Part shown: piece after piece, positions 15,663-24,124 of the stretch
How positions within the stretch are numbered: position 1 is the first letter of the stretch
How the letters are laid out: each line of letters starts with the position of its first letter
Assembly: GCA_029880755.1 (NCBI GenBank)
Contig: JAOUNW010000007.1
Span: 1 to 27,317, forward strand
Direction of reading: 5' to 3'
Origin: Gammaproteobacteria bacterium
GTDB taxonomy: Bacteria > Pseudomonadota > Gammaproteobacteria > Acidiferrobacterales > SZUA-150
DNA length: 27,317 nucleotides
The notes under the pieces: model-generated
The model's input: the letters and a program-made list of their open reading frames with translations, nothing else
Databases searched by the model: none
What the model was told of the DNA's origin: nothing
Translations under genes and position numbers: made by a program

Positions 15663-15773
15663 CGTGCGTTATTTAATCATAGTCCACTTACGGTTAACAC
15701 AGAGGGGATTCCGCGGATTATGGTGAAACCTTTGGGTACAGCGCCCGTTTGCAGGAAACAAATTTGGAGGATT

Positions 15774-16292
15774 TCAGGATTCCCCGCCGGTAGGCGCATC
15801 ATAAAGTGAACTTGGCTGTCCAGCCTTCAATTCCTCCGGCGTGGCGGCTCGTATACTTTTGATGGTGACTTCAAAACTAACTGTCTGGCCTGCTAGAGGA
15901 TGATTGGCATCCACTGTTAACTTTCCTTTCTTGGGATCTATGTCAGTCACTACAAATTTTAGTACTTCACCTTTGGCATTTTGTGCCTCCAGCTCGGTTC
16001 CCAGTTTTCGTAATTCCGGTGGCACATTATCCAGGTCATCGCTAAAAATCAGGGACGGATCATGTTCCCCGAAGCCGTCCTTGGGCGGTAGTATGACTTT
16101 GATCTTGTCACCCACCTTGCGCCCTTCCAGAGAAGATTCAATTTTGTCGAATAAATCACTGCCAGAGCCATGTAAATAGGCTATCGGTAGATCACTGTAT
16201 TCGAACAATTCCCCTTTTTCGTCTTTAAGGGTATAGGCCAGTGAAACGACCTTGTTTTTTTCGACAACAGTATCAACCATAACGACTTCCAT
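15774..16292 (-). CDS. FKBP-type peptidyl-prolyl isomerase, SlyD-like
   Basis: This cytoplasmic prolyl cis-trans isomerase and chaperone has 172 residues. The FKBP core (VVSLAYTLKDEKGELFEYS, PIAYLHGSG, LEGRKVGDKIKVILPP, DGFGEHDP) is interrupted by the insert-in-flap domain characteristic of SlyD, and the FKBP part resumes at VDANHPLAGQTVSFEV. The C-terminus (SLYDAPTGGES) lacks the His/Cys-rich nickel-binding tail of E. coli SlyD, so a role in hydrogenase nickel delivery is not indicated. The gene sits 39 nt after atpC and 111 nt before glmU on the same strand, where E. coli has nothing. An in-frame ATG at 16280 preceded by GGAAG is a plausible alternative start. Cotranscription with atp is inferred from strand and spacing. 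Confidence 0.9.
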   Translation of the reverse strand: MEVVMVDTVVEKNKVVSLAYTLKDEKGELFEYSDLPIAYLHGSGSDLFDKIESSLEGRKVGDKIKVILPPKDGFGEHDPSLIFSDDLDNVPPELRKLGTELEAQNAKGEVLKFVVTDIDPKKGKLTVDANHPLAGQTVSFEVTIKSIRAATPEELKAGQPSSLYDAPTGGES

Positions 16293-16331
16293 AATTAGTT
16301 TCTCTGATACAGAGCGACGAACGATGTATTA

Positions 16332-16751
16332 CTACTTGGACTTCTTGCGAAGTTTTTCAATAGTGCGCAGGCGCGCAACCGCCTCGATTAGCTCTGCCTG
16401 GGCCCTGGCATAGTCCACCTCGGATTTTTTGTCCTGCATTGCTCGTTCTGCTCGCTGTTTGGCCTCCAGTGCCTGGGCCTCGTCCAAATCCTTGGCTCGG
16501 ATTGCAGTATCACTCAGGACAGTGACTACATGGGGCTGAACTTCCAGAATACCACCTGACACGAAAAAATACTGGGTATCGTCGCCGTTTTTAATGCAGA
16601 CTTCACCGGCCTTAAGTGGCGCCAACAAAGGTGTATGGCGTGGCATAACACCTACTTCTCCGCCCATTGCGGGTGCAATCACCATTTCCGCCTGGCCGGA
16701 AAATATTTCTTCTTCCGCGCTGACGATATCTACATGCACCGTTAATGCCAT
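16332..16751 (-). CDS. atpC: ATP synthase F1 subunit epsilon
   Basis: The epsilon subunit is part of the central stalk, couples gamma to the c-ring and can inhibit ATP hydrolysis. Its 139 residues match E. coli (139). The N-terminal beta-sandwich begins MALTVHVDIVSAEEEIFSG and includes MPRHTPLLAPLKAGEV. The C-terminal pair of helices (about 90-139) is rich in Ala/Glu/Arg (AQALEAKQRAERAM) and complete, so the inhibitory helix hairpin is present. It is the last subunit gene of the operon, 21 nt after atpD. Confidence 0.97.
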   Translation of the reverse strand: MALTVHVDIVSAEEEIFSGQAEMVIAPAMGGEVGVMPRHTPLLAPLKAGEVCIKNGDDTQYFFVSGGILEVQPHVVTVLSDTAIRAKDLDEAQALEAKQRAERAMQDKKSEVDYARAQAELIEAVARLRTIEKLRKKSK

Positions 16752-16772
16752 CCTGTTAAACCCCTTATTCGA

Positions 16773-18149
16773 TTAAAGTGTCTTGGCTTTTTCAGCGACT
16801 TCATCGATGGTTCCCACCATATAGAATGCCTGCTCAGGCAGGTGGTCGTACTCACCTTCAACAATGCCACGGAATCCGCGAATGGTTTCTTTCAACGACA
16901 CATACTTACCCGGCGTACCGGTAAATACTTCCGCCACGAAGAACGGTTGCGACAGGAAGCGCTGAATTTTCCGTGCGCGAGATACGGTAAGCTTGTCATC
17001 TTCTGATAGCTCATCCATACCCAGGATTGCGATAATGTCCTGTAACTCTTTATAGCGTTGCAACACCGCCTGAACGTCGCGGGTAGTACGGTAATGCTCT
17101 TCGCCAATTACGTTCGGGTCTACCTGGCGGCTGGTAGAATCCAGTGGATCCACTGCCGGATAAATACCCAGCTCTGCTACCTGACGTGACAATACGACAG
17201 TGGCGTCAAGGTGAGCAAAGGTAGTCGCCGGAGACGGATCTGTCAGATCGTCCGCAGGCACATACACAGCCTGGATCGAAGTGATGGAACCAGTCTTGGT
17301 GGAGGTAATACGTTCCTGCAATACACCCATTTCCTCCGCCAAATTAGGCTGGTAACCCACCGCTGACGGCATACGCCCCAACAACGCAGATACTTCCGTG
17401 CCCGCAAGAGTGTAGCGGTAAATATTGTCGATAAAGAGCAATACATCGTTACCCTCATCGCGAAAATTTTCGGAGATAGTCAGACCGGTCAATGCCACAC
17501 GCAAGCGGTTTCCGGGAGGCTCGTTCATCTGACCGTAAACCAGGGCTACCTTGTCCAGTACACCGCCTTCTTTCATTTCATGATAGAAGTCGTTTCCTTC
17601 GCGAGTACGTTCGCCCACACCTGCAAACACGGAATAGCCACTATGCTCAATAGCGATGTTACGGATAAGCTCCATCATATTTACGGTCTTGCCCACACCG
17701 GCACCGCCGAACAGTCCGACCTTACCGCCCTTGGCAAACGGACACATAAGGTCGATCACCTTGATACCGGTTTCCAGTAACTCCGTAGATGCCGCAAGTT
17801 CTTCGTAGGTAGGCGCCTTACGGTGAATGGGCATTTTTTTCTTTTCGCCCACAGGACCCTTTTCATCGATAGGATTACCCAGTACATCCATAATGCGGCC
17901 AAGCGTTTCGGTACCGACAGGTACGGAAATCGGCGCTCCGGTATTTTTCACCGCCAAACCGCGGCGCAATCCTTCGGATGCACCCATGGCAATACAACGA
18001 ACAACGCCATCGCCCAACTGCTGCTGCACTTCCAATGTCAGGTCAGACCCGTCGATTGTCAACGCATCATAAACTTTTGGAAGCGAGTCCCGCGGGAACT
18101 CGGCGTCAACGACTGCGCCAATCACTTGCACAATGTTGCCTGCACTCAT
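16773..18149 (-). CDS. atpD: ATP synthase F1 subunit beta
   Basis: This is the catalytic subunit of F1, three copies per enzyme, which forms ATP from ADP and phosphate. Its 458 residues match E. coli (460). Walker A GGAGVGKT is at 148-155, the catalytic Glu lies in GVGERTREGND, Walker B in DVLLFIDNIYRYT, and the DELSEDD lever near residue 380 is close to the DELSEED motif. It starts 35 nt after atpG. All active-site features are intact, and nothing suggests a second, sodium-specific or archaeal-type enzyme. Confidence 0.98.
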   Translation of the reverse strand: MSAGNIVQVIGAVVDAEFPRDSLPKVYDALTIDGSDLTLEVQQQLGDGVVRCIAMGASEGLRRGLAVKNTGAPISVPVGTETLGRIMDVLGNPIDEKGPVGEKKKMPIHRKAPTYEELAASTELLETGIKVIDLMCPFAKGGKVGLFGGAGVGKTVNMMELIRNIAIEHSGYSVFAGVGERTREGNDFYHEMKEGGVLDKVALVYGQMNEPPGNRLRVALTGLTISENFRDEGNDVLLFIDNIYRYTLAGTEVSALLGRMPSAVGYQPNLAEEMGVLQERITSTKTGSITSIQAVYVPADDLTDPSPATTFAHLDATVVLSRQVAELGIYPAVDPLDSTSRQVDPNVIGEEHYRTTRDVQAVLQRYKELQDIIAILGMDELSEDDKLTVSRARKIQRFLSQPFFVAEVFTGTPGKYVSLKETIRGFRGIVEGEYDHLPEQAFYMVGTIDEVAEKAKTL

Positions 18150-18184
18150 TTCTTTATCCTCTAAGCCTGAATTATAAATTTGTT

Positions 18185-19045
18185 CTAAACTGCCGCTGCG
18201 CCGCCGACAATTTCTGAAATTTCCTGGGTAATCGCCGCCTGACGCGCCTTGTTATAACGTAGCGTCAAGTCATCAATCAGATTACCTGCATTGTCTGAAG
18301 CAGACTTCATCGCAACCATGCGGGAAGACTGCTCTGACGCCAGGTTTTCCACAACAGCATGGTAAACCTGGGTTTCAATATAACGAGTCAACAATTCATC
18401 AATAACCTTCTTGGCATCGGGCTCATATATGTAATCCCAATGATGTTTGGTTTCTTCCTCTTCTTCGCCGGTCAAAGGCAGCAGCGGTTCAACCACCGGT
18501 GTTTGGGTCATGGTATTAACAAAGCTGTTGTAAACGATAAACAGGCGATCAAGTTCTCCATCGACATATTTATCGAGCATTACCTTCACGGAACCAATAA
18601 GGTCCTCAATTTTCACCTCATCCCCAAGATGCGCCGTCTGCGACACGATATTGGCACGGAGACGCCTGAAAAAACCGGCCGCCTTATTACCAATGGTGCA
18701 TACATCTATCTCAACATTTCTATCATGCCATGCCTTCATTTCATTGACCGATGCCTTGAAGGCGTTGGTATTCAAACCACCGCACAGACCGCGATCGGAT
18801 GAGACAATAATAAAACCAACACGCTTGGCCTCGCGCTCGAACATAAAGGGATGACGGTATTCGGGATGGGCAAAGTGCAAATGACCCACTACGCTGCGAA
18901 TTCTTTCCGCATACGGCCGGGCCTTCTGCATACGAACCTGTGCCTTGCGCATTTTACTTGCCGCCACCATTTCCATAGCGCGCGTGATCTTCTGAGTATT
19001 CTTAATACTCTTGATCTGATTGCGTATCTCTTTTCCGCTTGCCAT
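18185..19045 (-). CDS. atpG: ATP synthase F1 subunit gamma
   Basis: Gamma is the rotating shaft inside the alpha3-beta3 hexamer. Its 286 residues match E. coli (287). The N-terminal coiled-coil helix has ASGKEIRNQIKSIKNTQKIT and AMEMVAASKMRKAQ, and the C-terminal coil ends LIDDLTLRYNKARQAAITQEISEIVGGAAAV. The central alpha/beta region shows SSDRGLCGGLN. It lies 22 nt after atpA. Confidence 0.97.
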   Translation of the reverse strand: MASGKEIRNQIKSIKNTQKITRAMEMVAASKMRKAQVRMQKARPYAERIRSVVGHLHFAHPEYRHPFMFEREAKRVGFIIVSSDRGLCGGLNTNAFKASVNEMKAWHDRNVEIDVCTIGNKAAGFFRRLRANIVSQTAHLGDEVKIEDLIGSVKVMLDKYVDGELDRLFIVYNSFVNTMTQTPVVEPLLPLTGEEEEETKHHWDYIYEPDAKKVIDELLTRYIETQVYHAVVENLASEQSSRMVAMKSASDNAGNLIDDLTLRYNKARQAAITQEISEIVGGAAAV

Positions 19046-19067
19046 ATCTGCAGTCCGGCCCTAGCGC

Positions 19068-20609
19068 TTACCAGGAATGATTGGTTTTGAAGTCCTGCAC
19101 CGCCGCTTTCAGGGCACCAGCTACTTCATCCGTGTATTCCATTTCAGTGTTGATCTTGGTCATCAATGCCGCCTGACTGGACTTCATGTAAGACTGTAAA
19201 GCGTCTTCGAATGCCACAACCTTGTCCACCGCGACGTCATCAAGAAAGCCTTCGTTAACTGCAAACAGAGATACCGCCATTTGCGCTACGGTCATGGGCG
19301 AATACTGCGACTGCTTCATCAACTCAGTAATACGCTGTCCACGCTGAATCTGTTTGCGAGTGGCCTCGTCCAGATCAGAAGCAAACTGTGCAAAGGCAGC
19401 CAATTCACGATACTGAGCCAGTGCCAGGCGCACACCACCACCCAGTTTCTTGATGATCTTGGTTTGCGCGGCGCCGCCTACGCGGGATACTGACAAACCG
19501 GCGTTGATAGCTGGACGGATACCGGCATTAAACAAATCGGTTTCCAGGAAGATCTGACCGTCTGTAATGGAGATGACGTTTGTCGGGACGAAAGCCGACA
19601 CGTCACCGGCCTGGGTTTCAATAATGGGTAATGCCGTCAGTGAACCGGTTTTACCCTTCACTTTGCCGCCGGTAATTTTTTCCACGTGGTCTGCGTTTAC
19701 CCGGGCAGCGCGCTCGAGCAAACGGGAATGCAGATAAAATACGTCACCGGGATAGGCTTCACGTCCGGGAGGACGGCGCAACAACAAAGAAACCTGGCGA
19801 TAGGCCCAGGCCTGCTTGGTCAAGTCATCATAAACAATCAGGGCATCCTGGCCATTATCACGGAAATACTCACCCATGGTGCAGCCGGAGTAAGGGGCAA
19901 TGAACTGCATGGCCGCAGATTCCGAGGCTGTTGCAGCGACAACAATGGTATGTTCCATGGCGCCGTGTTCTTCCAGCTTGCGCACGACACTGGCTACCGA
20001 AGACGCTTTCTGGCCGATGGCAACATAGATACAGGTTACCCCGGTACCTTTCTGGTTAATGATGGCATCCACAGCAACGGCGGTCTTACCCGTCTGGCGA
20101 TCACCAATAATTAATTCGCGCTGACCGCGGCCGATCGGCACCATGGAGTCAATAGACTTCAGACCGGTTTGTACTGGCTGCGAAACTGACTGGCGGGCAA
20201 TTACACCAGGAGCCACCTTTTCAATGGGTGAAGTGAGGGTAGTATTAATAGCGCCCTTGCCATCGATAGGTTGACCCAGCGCATTTACCACCCGGCCCTT
20301 AAGTTCTTCGCCAATAGGTACTTCCAGAATACGGCCGGTACATTTAACGCTGTCACCTTCAGTAATATGTTCATAGGCACCCATGATCACGGCGCCAACA
20401 GAGTCACGCTCCAAATTCAAGGCCAGGCCGTAGGTGTCACCGGGAAACTCGATCATTTCACCCTGCATCACATCGGACAAGCCGTGAATTCGACAGATAC
20501 CGTCGGTTAATGAAACCACGGTGCCTTCGGTTCGCGCTTGCGCCTTTTTATCGAAACTTTCCAGGCGTTGTTTTATCAGTTCACTAATTTCTGAAGGATT
20601 CAGTTGCAT
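19068..20609 (-). CDS. atpA: ATP synthase F1 subunit alpha
   Basis: Alpha provides the non-catalytic nucleotide sites and the arginine finger to beta. From the ATG at 20609 it is 513 residues, the E. coli length, starting MQLNPSEISELIKQR. Walker A GDRQTGKT is at 169-176, ALIVYDDLTKQAWAYRQ and PPGREAYPGD lie in the nucleotide domain, and SVSRVGGAAQ carries the arginine finger. The start at 20609 is preferred over the in-frame GTG at 20615. An AAGGGA ribosome site lies 8 nt before the ATG and only about 2 nt before the GTG. The gene follows atpH with a 12-nt gap. Confidence 0.98.
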   Translation of the reverse strand: MQLNPSEISELIKQRLESFDKKAQARTEGTVVSLTDGICRIHGLSDVMQGEMIEFPGDTYGLALNLERDSVGAVIMGAYEHITEGDSVKCTGRILEVPIGEELKGRVVNALGQPIDGKGAINTTLTSPIEKVAPGVIARQSVSQPVQTGLKSIDSMVPIGRGQRELIIGDRQTGKTAVAVDAIINQKGTGVTCIYVAIGQKASSVASVVRKLEEHGAMEHTIVVAATASESAAMQFIAPYSGCTMGEYFRDNGQDALIVYDDLTKQAWAYRQVSLLLRRPPGREAYPGDVFYLHSRLLERAARVNADHVEKITGGKVKGKTGSLTALPIIETQAGDVSAFVPTNVISITDGQIFLETDLFNAGIRPAINAGLSVSRVGGAAQTKIIKKLGGGVRLALAQYRELAAFAQFASDLDEATRKQIQRGQRITELMKQSQYSPMTVAQMAVSLFAVNEGFLDDVAVDKVVAFEDALQSYMKSSQAALMTKINTEMEYTDEVAGALKAAVQDFKTNHSW

Positions 20610-20621
20610 TGCCACTATCCC

Positions 20622-21158
20622 TTAATGATTAAGTTGTGATGACAGTTCACGCAAATAACCCTTTACGGAACCATCGATAATTAAGTCACCGGCACGAATT
20701 ACCACGCCGCCCACCAGGCTCTTGTCGACGGTGCTGACAAGATTGATTTCGCGTCCGAGTTTTTTCTTAAGACCTGCTGCAATAGCGTTACTTTGCTCAC
20801 CGGTCAATTTGTAGGCCGAAGTCACATGCGCCTCAACACTGCCTTCCTCATCGGCCTTAAGCTGCTCGAACAACGCCACGATCTCCGGCATTAGAACCAG
20901 GCGGCGATTTTCCAGCAACAGGCGTAAAAAATTCAGGCCAGCCTCATCAATACGCTCACCACAAACATCCGCGATTACTTCTGCAATTTTCTCCCGGGGC
21001 ACACCAGGGTCATCCACCAGATCACTGATGATTTCATCGGCGACCACGGCCTTTATCCATTGCAACAGCTCGGAGGTTTTGGACAGAGTGTTCCTCTCTT
21101 TTGCCAGAGCAAAAACCGCTTCTGCGTAAGGACGAGCCAGTGTTTTTCTTTCAGCCAT
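20622..21158 (-). CDS. atpH: ATP synthase F1 subunit delta
   Basis: Delta joins the peripheral stalk (b subunits) to the top of F1. Its 178 residues are typical (E. coli 177). The N-terminal helical bundle begins MAERKTLARPYAEAVFALAKE, and the conserved C-terminal signature DKSLVGGVVIRAGDLIIDGS precedes the end of the chain. It starts 9 nt after atpF. Confidence 0.97.
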   Translation of the reverse strand: MAERKTLARPYAEAVFALAKERNTLSKTSELLQWIKAVVADEIISDLVDDPGVPREKIAEVIADVCGERIDEAGLNFLRLLLENRRLVLMPEIVALFEQLKADEEGSVEAHVTSAYKLTGEQSNAIAAGLKKKLGREINLVSTVDKSLVGGVVIRAGDLIIDGSVKGYLRELSSQLNH

Positions 21159-21167
21159 GATAGATCT

Positions 21168-21638
21168 CTAAAGCTGCTTCACCAGGTTGTCGACAAGTTG
21201 TGAATGAGCTTTTTCATCCACTTCCTTTTCCAGAATCTTGCCGGCGCCAGCCACAGCCAATTCTGCCACTGCCTTACGCAACTGCTCTCTTGCACGATTG
21301 ATTTCCTGTTCGATTTCACCTCTGGCACCTGCGATGATGCGATCAGCGTCCTCTTTAGCCTTTTCTTTAGCTTCGTCGGAAATTTCACCGGCACGTTTTT
21401 CGGCATTGCTGACAATATCAGCTGCCTTGCCTTTGGCGTCGTGCATAACTTCTACTGCGCGCTTCTTGGACAACTCCAGCTCGTGCCTGCCTTTCTCACC
21501 GGCGGCCAGGTCATCGGCAATTTGCTGCTTGCGGTTACGCAGCGCCTGCATAATCGGAGGCCACACGAACTTCATGCAGAAAATTACGAATAACGCGAAA
21601 ACGATGGACTGCCCGATTAAGGTCAAATTTATATTCAT
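21168..21638 (-). CDS. atpF: ATP synthase F0 subunit b
   Basis: Subunit b forms the dimeric peripheral stalk. Its 156 residues equal E. coli b in length. A single N-terminal membrane helix (about 5-24, beginning MNINLTLIGQSIVFALFVIF) is followed by WPPIMQALRNRKQQIADDLA and a long charged coiled coil rich in Lys, Glu and Ala. The C-terminal delta-binding end (LVDNLVKQL) is present. Only one b gene is in the operon, so there is no b/b' pair. It lies 43 nt after atpE. Confidence 0.97.
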   Translation of the reverse strand: MNINLTLIGQSIVFALFVIFCMKFVWPPIMQALRNRKQQIADDLAAGEKGRHELELSKKRAVEVMHDAKGKAADIVSNAEKRAGEISDEAKEKAKEDADRIIAGARGEIEQEINRAREQLRKAVAELAVAGAGKILEKEVDEKAHSQLVDNLVKQL

Positions 21639-21681
21639 ACCGGAACCTTAAGGTCTTGGAAAATAAAAATTGATAATTGGC

Positions 21682-21918
21682 CTAGCCACCGACCACGGCG
21701 AACAGGATGTACATGGAGATACCTACTGCGATCATCGGCACCGCGTCAACAAGACCCATAACGATAAAGAATTGGGTACGCAGCATAGGAATCAATTCGG
21801 GCTGACGGGCAGCACCTTCAAGAAAGCGTCCGCCGAGGATACCGATACCCACAGCAGCGCCCAATGCACCCAGGCCCATCATGATTGAACCAGCGATATA
21901 TAACAACGCGTTTTCCAT
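21682..21918 (-). CDS. atpE: ATP synthase F0 subunit c
   Basis: This is the proteolipid of the proton-driven rotor ring. Its 78 residues form two helices joined by the polar loop RQPELIP. The first helix has the glycine-rich GALGAAVGIGILGG, and the second carries the proton-binding Asp58 in MGLVDAVPMIAVG. The acidic residue is Asp, and the glutamine/serine sodium ligands of Na+-type rings are absent, so proton coupling is indicated. A strong AGGAG ribosome site 6 nt before the ATG fits the high copy number needed for this subunit. Confidence 0.98.
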   Translation of the reverse strand: MENALLYIAGSIMMGLGALGAAVGIGILGGRFLEGAARQPELIPMLRTQFFIVMGLVDAVPMIAVGISMYILFAVVGG

Positions 21919-21958
21919 TTTTGTCTCCTGTAAAAGTAAGCTTTAAAATCAGTAAAAA

Positions 21959-22846
21959 TCAGTGTGCATGATGCGCCATATCCAGATACACGATTGTGAG
22001 CGTCATAAAAATAAACGCCTGCAGTGTAATAATAAGAATATGGAATATGGCCCAACCCAGCTGTAGAAAACCACCGAAAACACCCAGCGCCAGACCTGCG
22101 TTGAACATCAGCGCGATCAGAATAAAAATCATTTCGCCAGCGTACATGTTTCCGAACAAACGAAGCGCCAATGAGATGGGTTTGGCAATCAATGAAACAA
22201 ATTCGAGGATAAAGTTTACCGGGATGAACACGGTTTGAATGATGGCGTTCTTTGACTGGAAGGGCTGCAGGGTCAGTTCACCCATAAAGCCGCCAATACC
22301 TTTTACTTTAAAGCTGTAATACAACACCAGAAAGAAAACAGCGAAAGCCATGCCAAAGGTGGCATTGGGATCGGTGGTCGGCACCACTTTCATGTACACG
22401 TGATGGGGATCGGCACCAAAAGCATGAACGCCAACCCATGTGGCAACCTGAGGAATCCAGTCCACCGGCACCAAGTCCATCAGGTTCATCAAAAAGATCC
22501 AGATAAATATGGTGAGGGCCAACGGGGCTACCAGGTCATTCCTGCCACTGAACGACCCGCGTACGCTGGTATCAATAAACTCAACAATCCACTCGACAAA
22601 ATTCTGTAGTCCACCGGGCACACCGGCAGTCGCATTTTTGGCAGCTTTTCGAAATAGCCATAAAAACAGCAGGCCGAGCACAACAGAATATCCCATGGTG
22701 TCCACGTGAATTGCCCAGAAACCCATTTCCTTCGCCTGCTCAGCACTATGTGCCAACCCCCAGGTGCCATCGGGGTGCTGGCCAAAGGTAAGATTCTGCA
22801 AGTGATGCTTGATGTAACCGGCTGAGGTGACCGTTTCGCTCGACAT
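21959..22846 (-). CDS. atpB: ATP synthase F0 subunit a
   Basis: Subunit a forms the proton half-channels beside the c-ring. Its 295 residues are slightly longer than E. coli (271), with an extended N-terminus and an inserted loop near residues 139-160 (VGVHAFGADPHHVYMKVVP). The essential stator arginine is Arg229 in ISLALRLFGNMYAGEMI. Five to six membrane helices are visible, ending MTLTIVYLDMAHHAH. The ribosome site is weak (AGGAT about 12 nt upstream). It is followed by atpE after 40 nt. Confidence 0.97.
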   Translation of the reverse strand: MSSETVTSAGYIKHHLQNLTFGQHPDGTWGLAHSAEQAKEMGFWAIHVDTMGYSVVLGLLFLWLFRKAAKNATAGVPGGLQNFVEWIVEFIDTSVRGSFSGRNDLVAPLALTIFIWIFLMNLMDLVPVDWIPQVATWVGVHAFGADPHHVYMKVVPTTDPNATFGMAFAVFFLVLYYSFKVKGIGGFMGELTLQPFQSKNAIIQTVFIPVNFILEFVSLIAKPISLALRLFGNMYAGEMIFILIALMFNAGLALGVFGGFLQLGWAIFHILIITLQAFIFMTLTIVYLDMAHHAH

Positions 22847-22913
22847 GAATTAAATTAAATCCTGTATGTTCAATCGCAACTGCTACGAAATTCTTGTTGG
22901 TTCTCTAAAATTC

Positions 22914-23294
22914 CTAACCTTTACTAAACACTGCTGCCAGGTACCCTGCCTGCGATATAACGAAACCTGCTAGCAGCGGCAATGGGGCCAGTTTTAGCGC
23001 CCCCATACCAATCGCCAAAGCGACCAACACAAAAATAAATCGCTGAATAGCGCCCCCATACACCGCCAATGCGCTGCCGGCACTATTGTCCCGGGCCAAT
23101 TCAGCCGCCTGGGCCACCCGGCGACCCATCCACCAGGTTCCTGCCAGGGTTACACTGCCGCCGTAGATTACTGAAAAAACGGCGCCGATCCCGGCAATTG
23201 CCATAACAACCAAAACAACAATCAGGACCAGTATGGCCTGGGCAACCAACACCCGGAGGATGTCTCGCTGTAACGAATCTGTGATGGCTCTCAT
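22914..23294 (-). CDS. atpI: ATP synthase assembly protein AtpI
   Basis: AtpI is a small membrane protein (126 residues) that helps assemble the c-ring and is normally first in the operon. Four hydrophobic helices are visible (about 15-34, 35-56, 71-93 and 95-120), with the conserved VFSVIYGGSVTLAGTWWMGRRVAQA in the middle, including GxxYGGxVxLxNxxxxxRR-type spacing. The start at 23294 has an AAGGG ribosome site, and the operon promoter lies 66 nt upstream. The next gene, atpB, follows after 67 nt. Confidence 0.92.
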   Translation of the reverse strand: MRAITDSLQRDILRVLVAQAILVLIVVLVVMAIAGIGAVFSVIYGGSVTLAGTWWMGRRVAQAAELARDNSAGSALAVYGGAIQRFIFVLVALAIGMGALKLAPLPLLAGFVISQAGYLAAVFSKG

Positions 23295-23359
23295 AATTCA
23301 GCCCTTGCCGGCGTTTTCAGCGATTGAACTGAATCTTGGGGGGCCTATAAGCGCGGCGA

Positions 23360-23388
23360 AGTATAAAGACAGGTCACTGAGGGGTCAA
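23360..23388 (-). promoter_or_regulatory. Sigma-70 promoter of the atp operon
   Basis: On the minus strand, TTGACC (23388-23383) is followed by 17 nt and TATACT (23365-23360). Both hexamers are 5/6 matches at the ideal spacing. Transcription should start near 23353, giving a leader of about 59 nt before atpI. The 204-bp gap between atpI and the upstream Sel1 gene holds nothing else I can identify. Confidence 0.8.
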
Positions 23389-23498
23389 TATAGACTAAAT
23401 GTGGATGAATGCGAGACTCGCTCACAAAAGTGCCATCTGAACAGCAAGACTCAATAGCAGATAGCTATCAGAAGGCCATATATAAGGTAAGTAATGAC

Positions 23499-24041
23499 TT
23501 ACTCAGATGGTGCAGCCGGCTGCGGTGACGCGGTGTCCGGACTCGGCATATCCGAATTTGGTGCCATTGGGGTGGTTGACGGCTGGGCAGGGACAGTGCC
23601 GCCAAGCGGAACAGGCTCGTTGGCCGGCGGTGACGGGGGTAAAACACCGTCTTTAGCCAGGGTTGGTGCCATTTTATTGGCTTGTTCAATTTCCGCCGGC
23701 GTCATTTTGGCCTGCAAAATATCCCGGCGTTGAGCCGCCTGGATATTGCCCTGATTGGCCGACAGGATATACCAGGCCAATGCCGGGGCTTTGTTGTCCT
23801 TCATATAAAACCCGAATTCAAACAGAATACCCATTTCCAGCTGGGCCTCGGGATTACCCAGCTTGGCCGCCTTGAGCACATCGTCCGGCCCTTTCCACTG
23901 AGACGGGTTCATGGGAACGGTGGCTGCCTTGGTCGGTTTATCAGCAGCCGGCATCACCGGCGCGGTTTTGGTGTCATCGGCCGCCAGGCCTATGTTAGTG
24001 CCCGCGGCGATCAGAATCAGAGCTGCCCAAACTTTAATCAT
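23499..24041 (-). CDS. Secreted Sel1-like repeat protein with Pro-rich tail
   Basis: This is a 180-residue exported protein of unknown function. A signal peptide (MIKVWAALILIAAGTNIGLA, cleavage near 20) is followed by a short charged and Pro-rich stretch. About one and a half Sel1/TPR-like repeats come next (about 55-105: VLKAAKLGNPEAQLEMGILFEFGF and ALAWYILSANQGNIQAAQRR). The tail (131-180) is rich in Pro, Ser and Ala with little predicted structure. The start at 24041 was chosen for the AAGGAT ribosome site and because the signal peptide begins there; an open extension to 24077 is unlikely to be coding. It lies between parB and the atp operon with its own candidate promoter. Sel1 repeats generally mediate protein contacts; no partner is evident. 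Confidence 0.8.
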   Translation of the reverse strand: MIKVWAALILIAAGTNIGLAADDTKTAPVMPAADKPTKAATVPMNPSQWKGPDDVLKAAKLGNPEAQLEMGILFEFGFYMKDNKAPALAWYILSANQGNIQAAQRRDILQAKMTPAEIEQANKMAPTLAKDGVLPPSPPANEPVPLGGTVPAQPSTTPMAPNSDMPSPDTASPQPAAPSE

Positions 24042-24047
24042 TATTAA

Positions 24048-24077
24048 ATTATCCTTTCTATACCGGCAGATAGTCAA
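24048..24077 (-). promoter_or_regulatory. Candidate sigma-70 promoter of the Sel1-repeat gene
   Basis: TTGACT (24077-24072), an 18-nt spacer and GATAAT (24053-24048) read on the minus strand, each a 5/6 match. The -10 overlaps the ribosome site and would place the start site at about the ATG at 24041, which argues against it. Transcription may instead run in from parB. Confidence 0.35.
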
Positions 24078-24124
24078 TACTCTTAATATATAGTATTAAC
24101 AGTCACCCAATGCCAGCATCAAAT

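Noticed and set aside
15676..15681. TATGAT before glmU as a promoter -10
   Set aside because: No -35 hexamer lies at a usable distance, so I did not call a promoter.
19677..19692. CCACGTGG core resembling parS
   Set aside because: Only one half matches the parS palindrome, about 11 of 16 positions, and it lies inside atpA where the codons explain it.
22696..22716. CACGTGAA in atpB as a parS candidate
   Set aside because: The left half does not match TGTTT, and it is coding sequence of subunit a.
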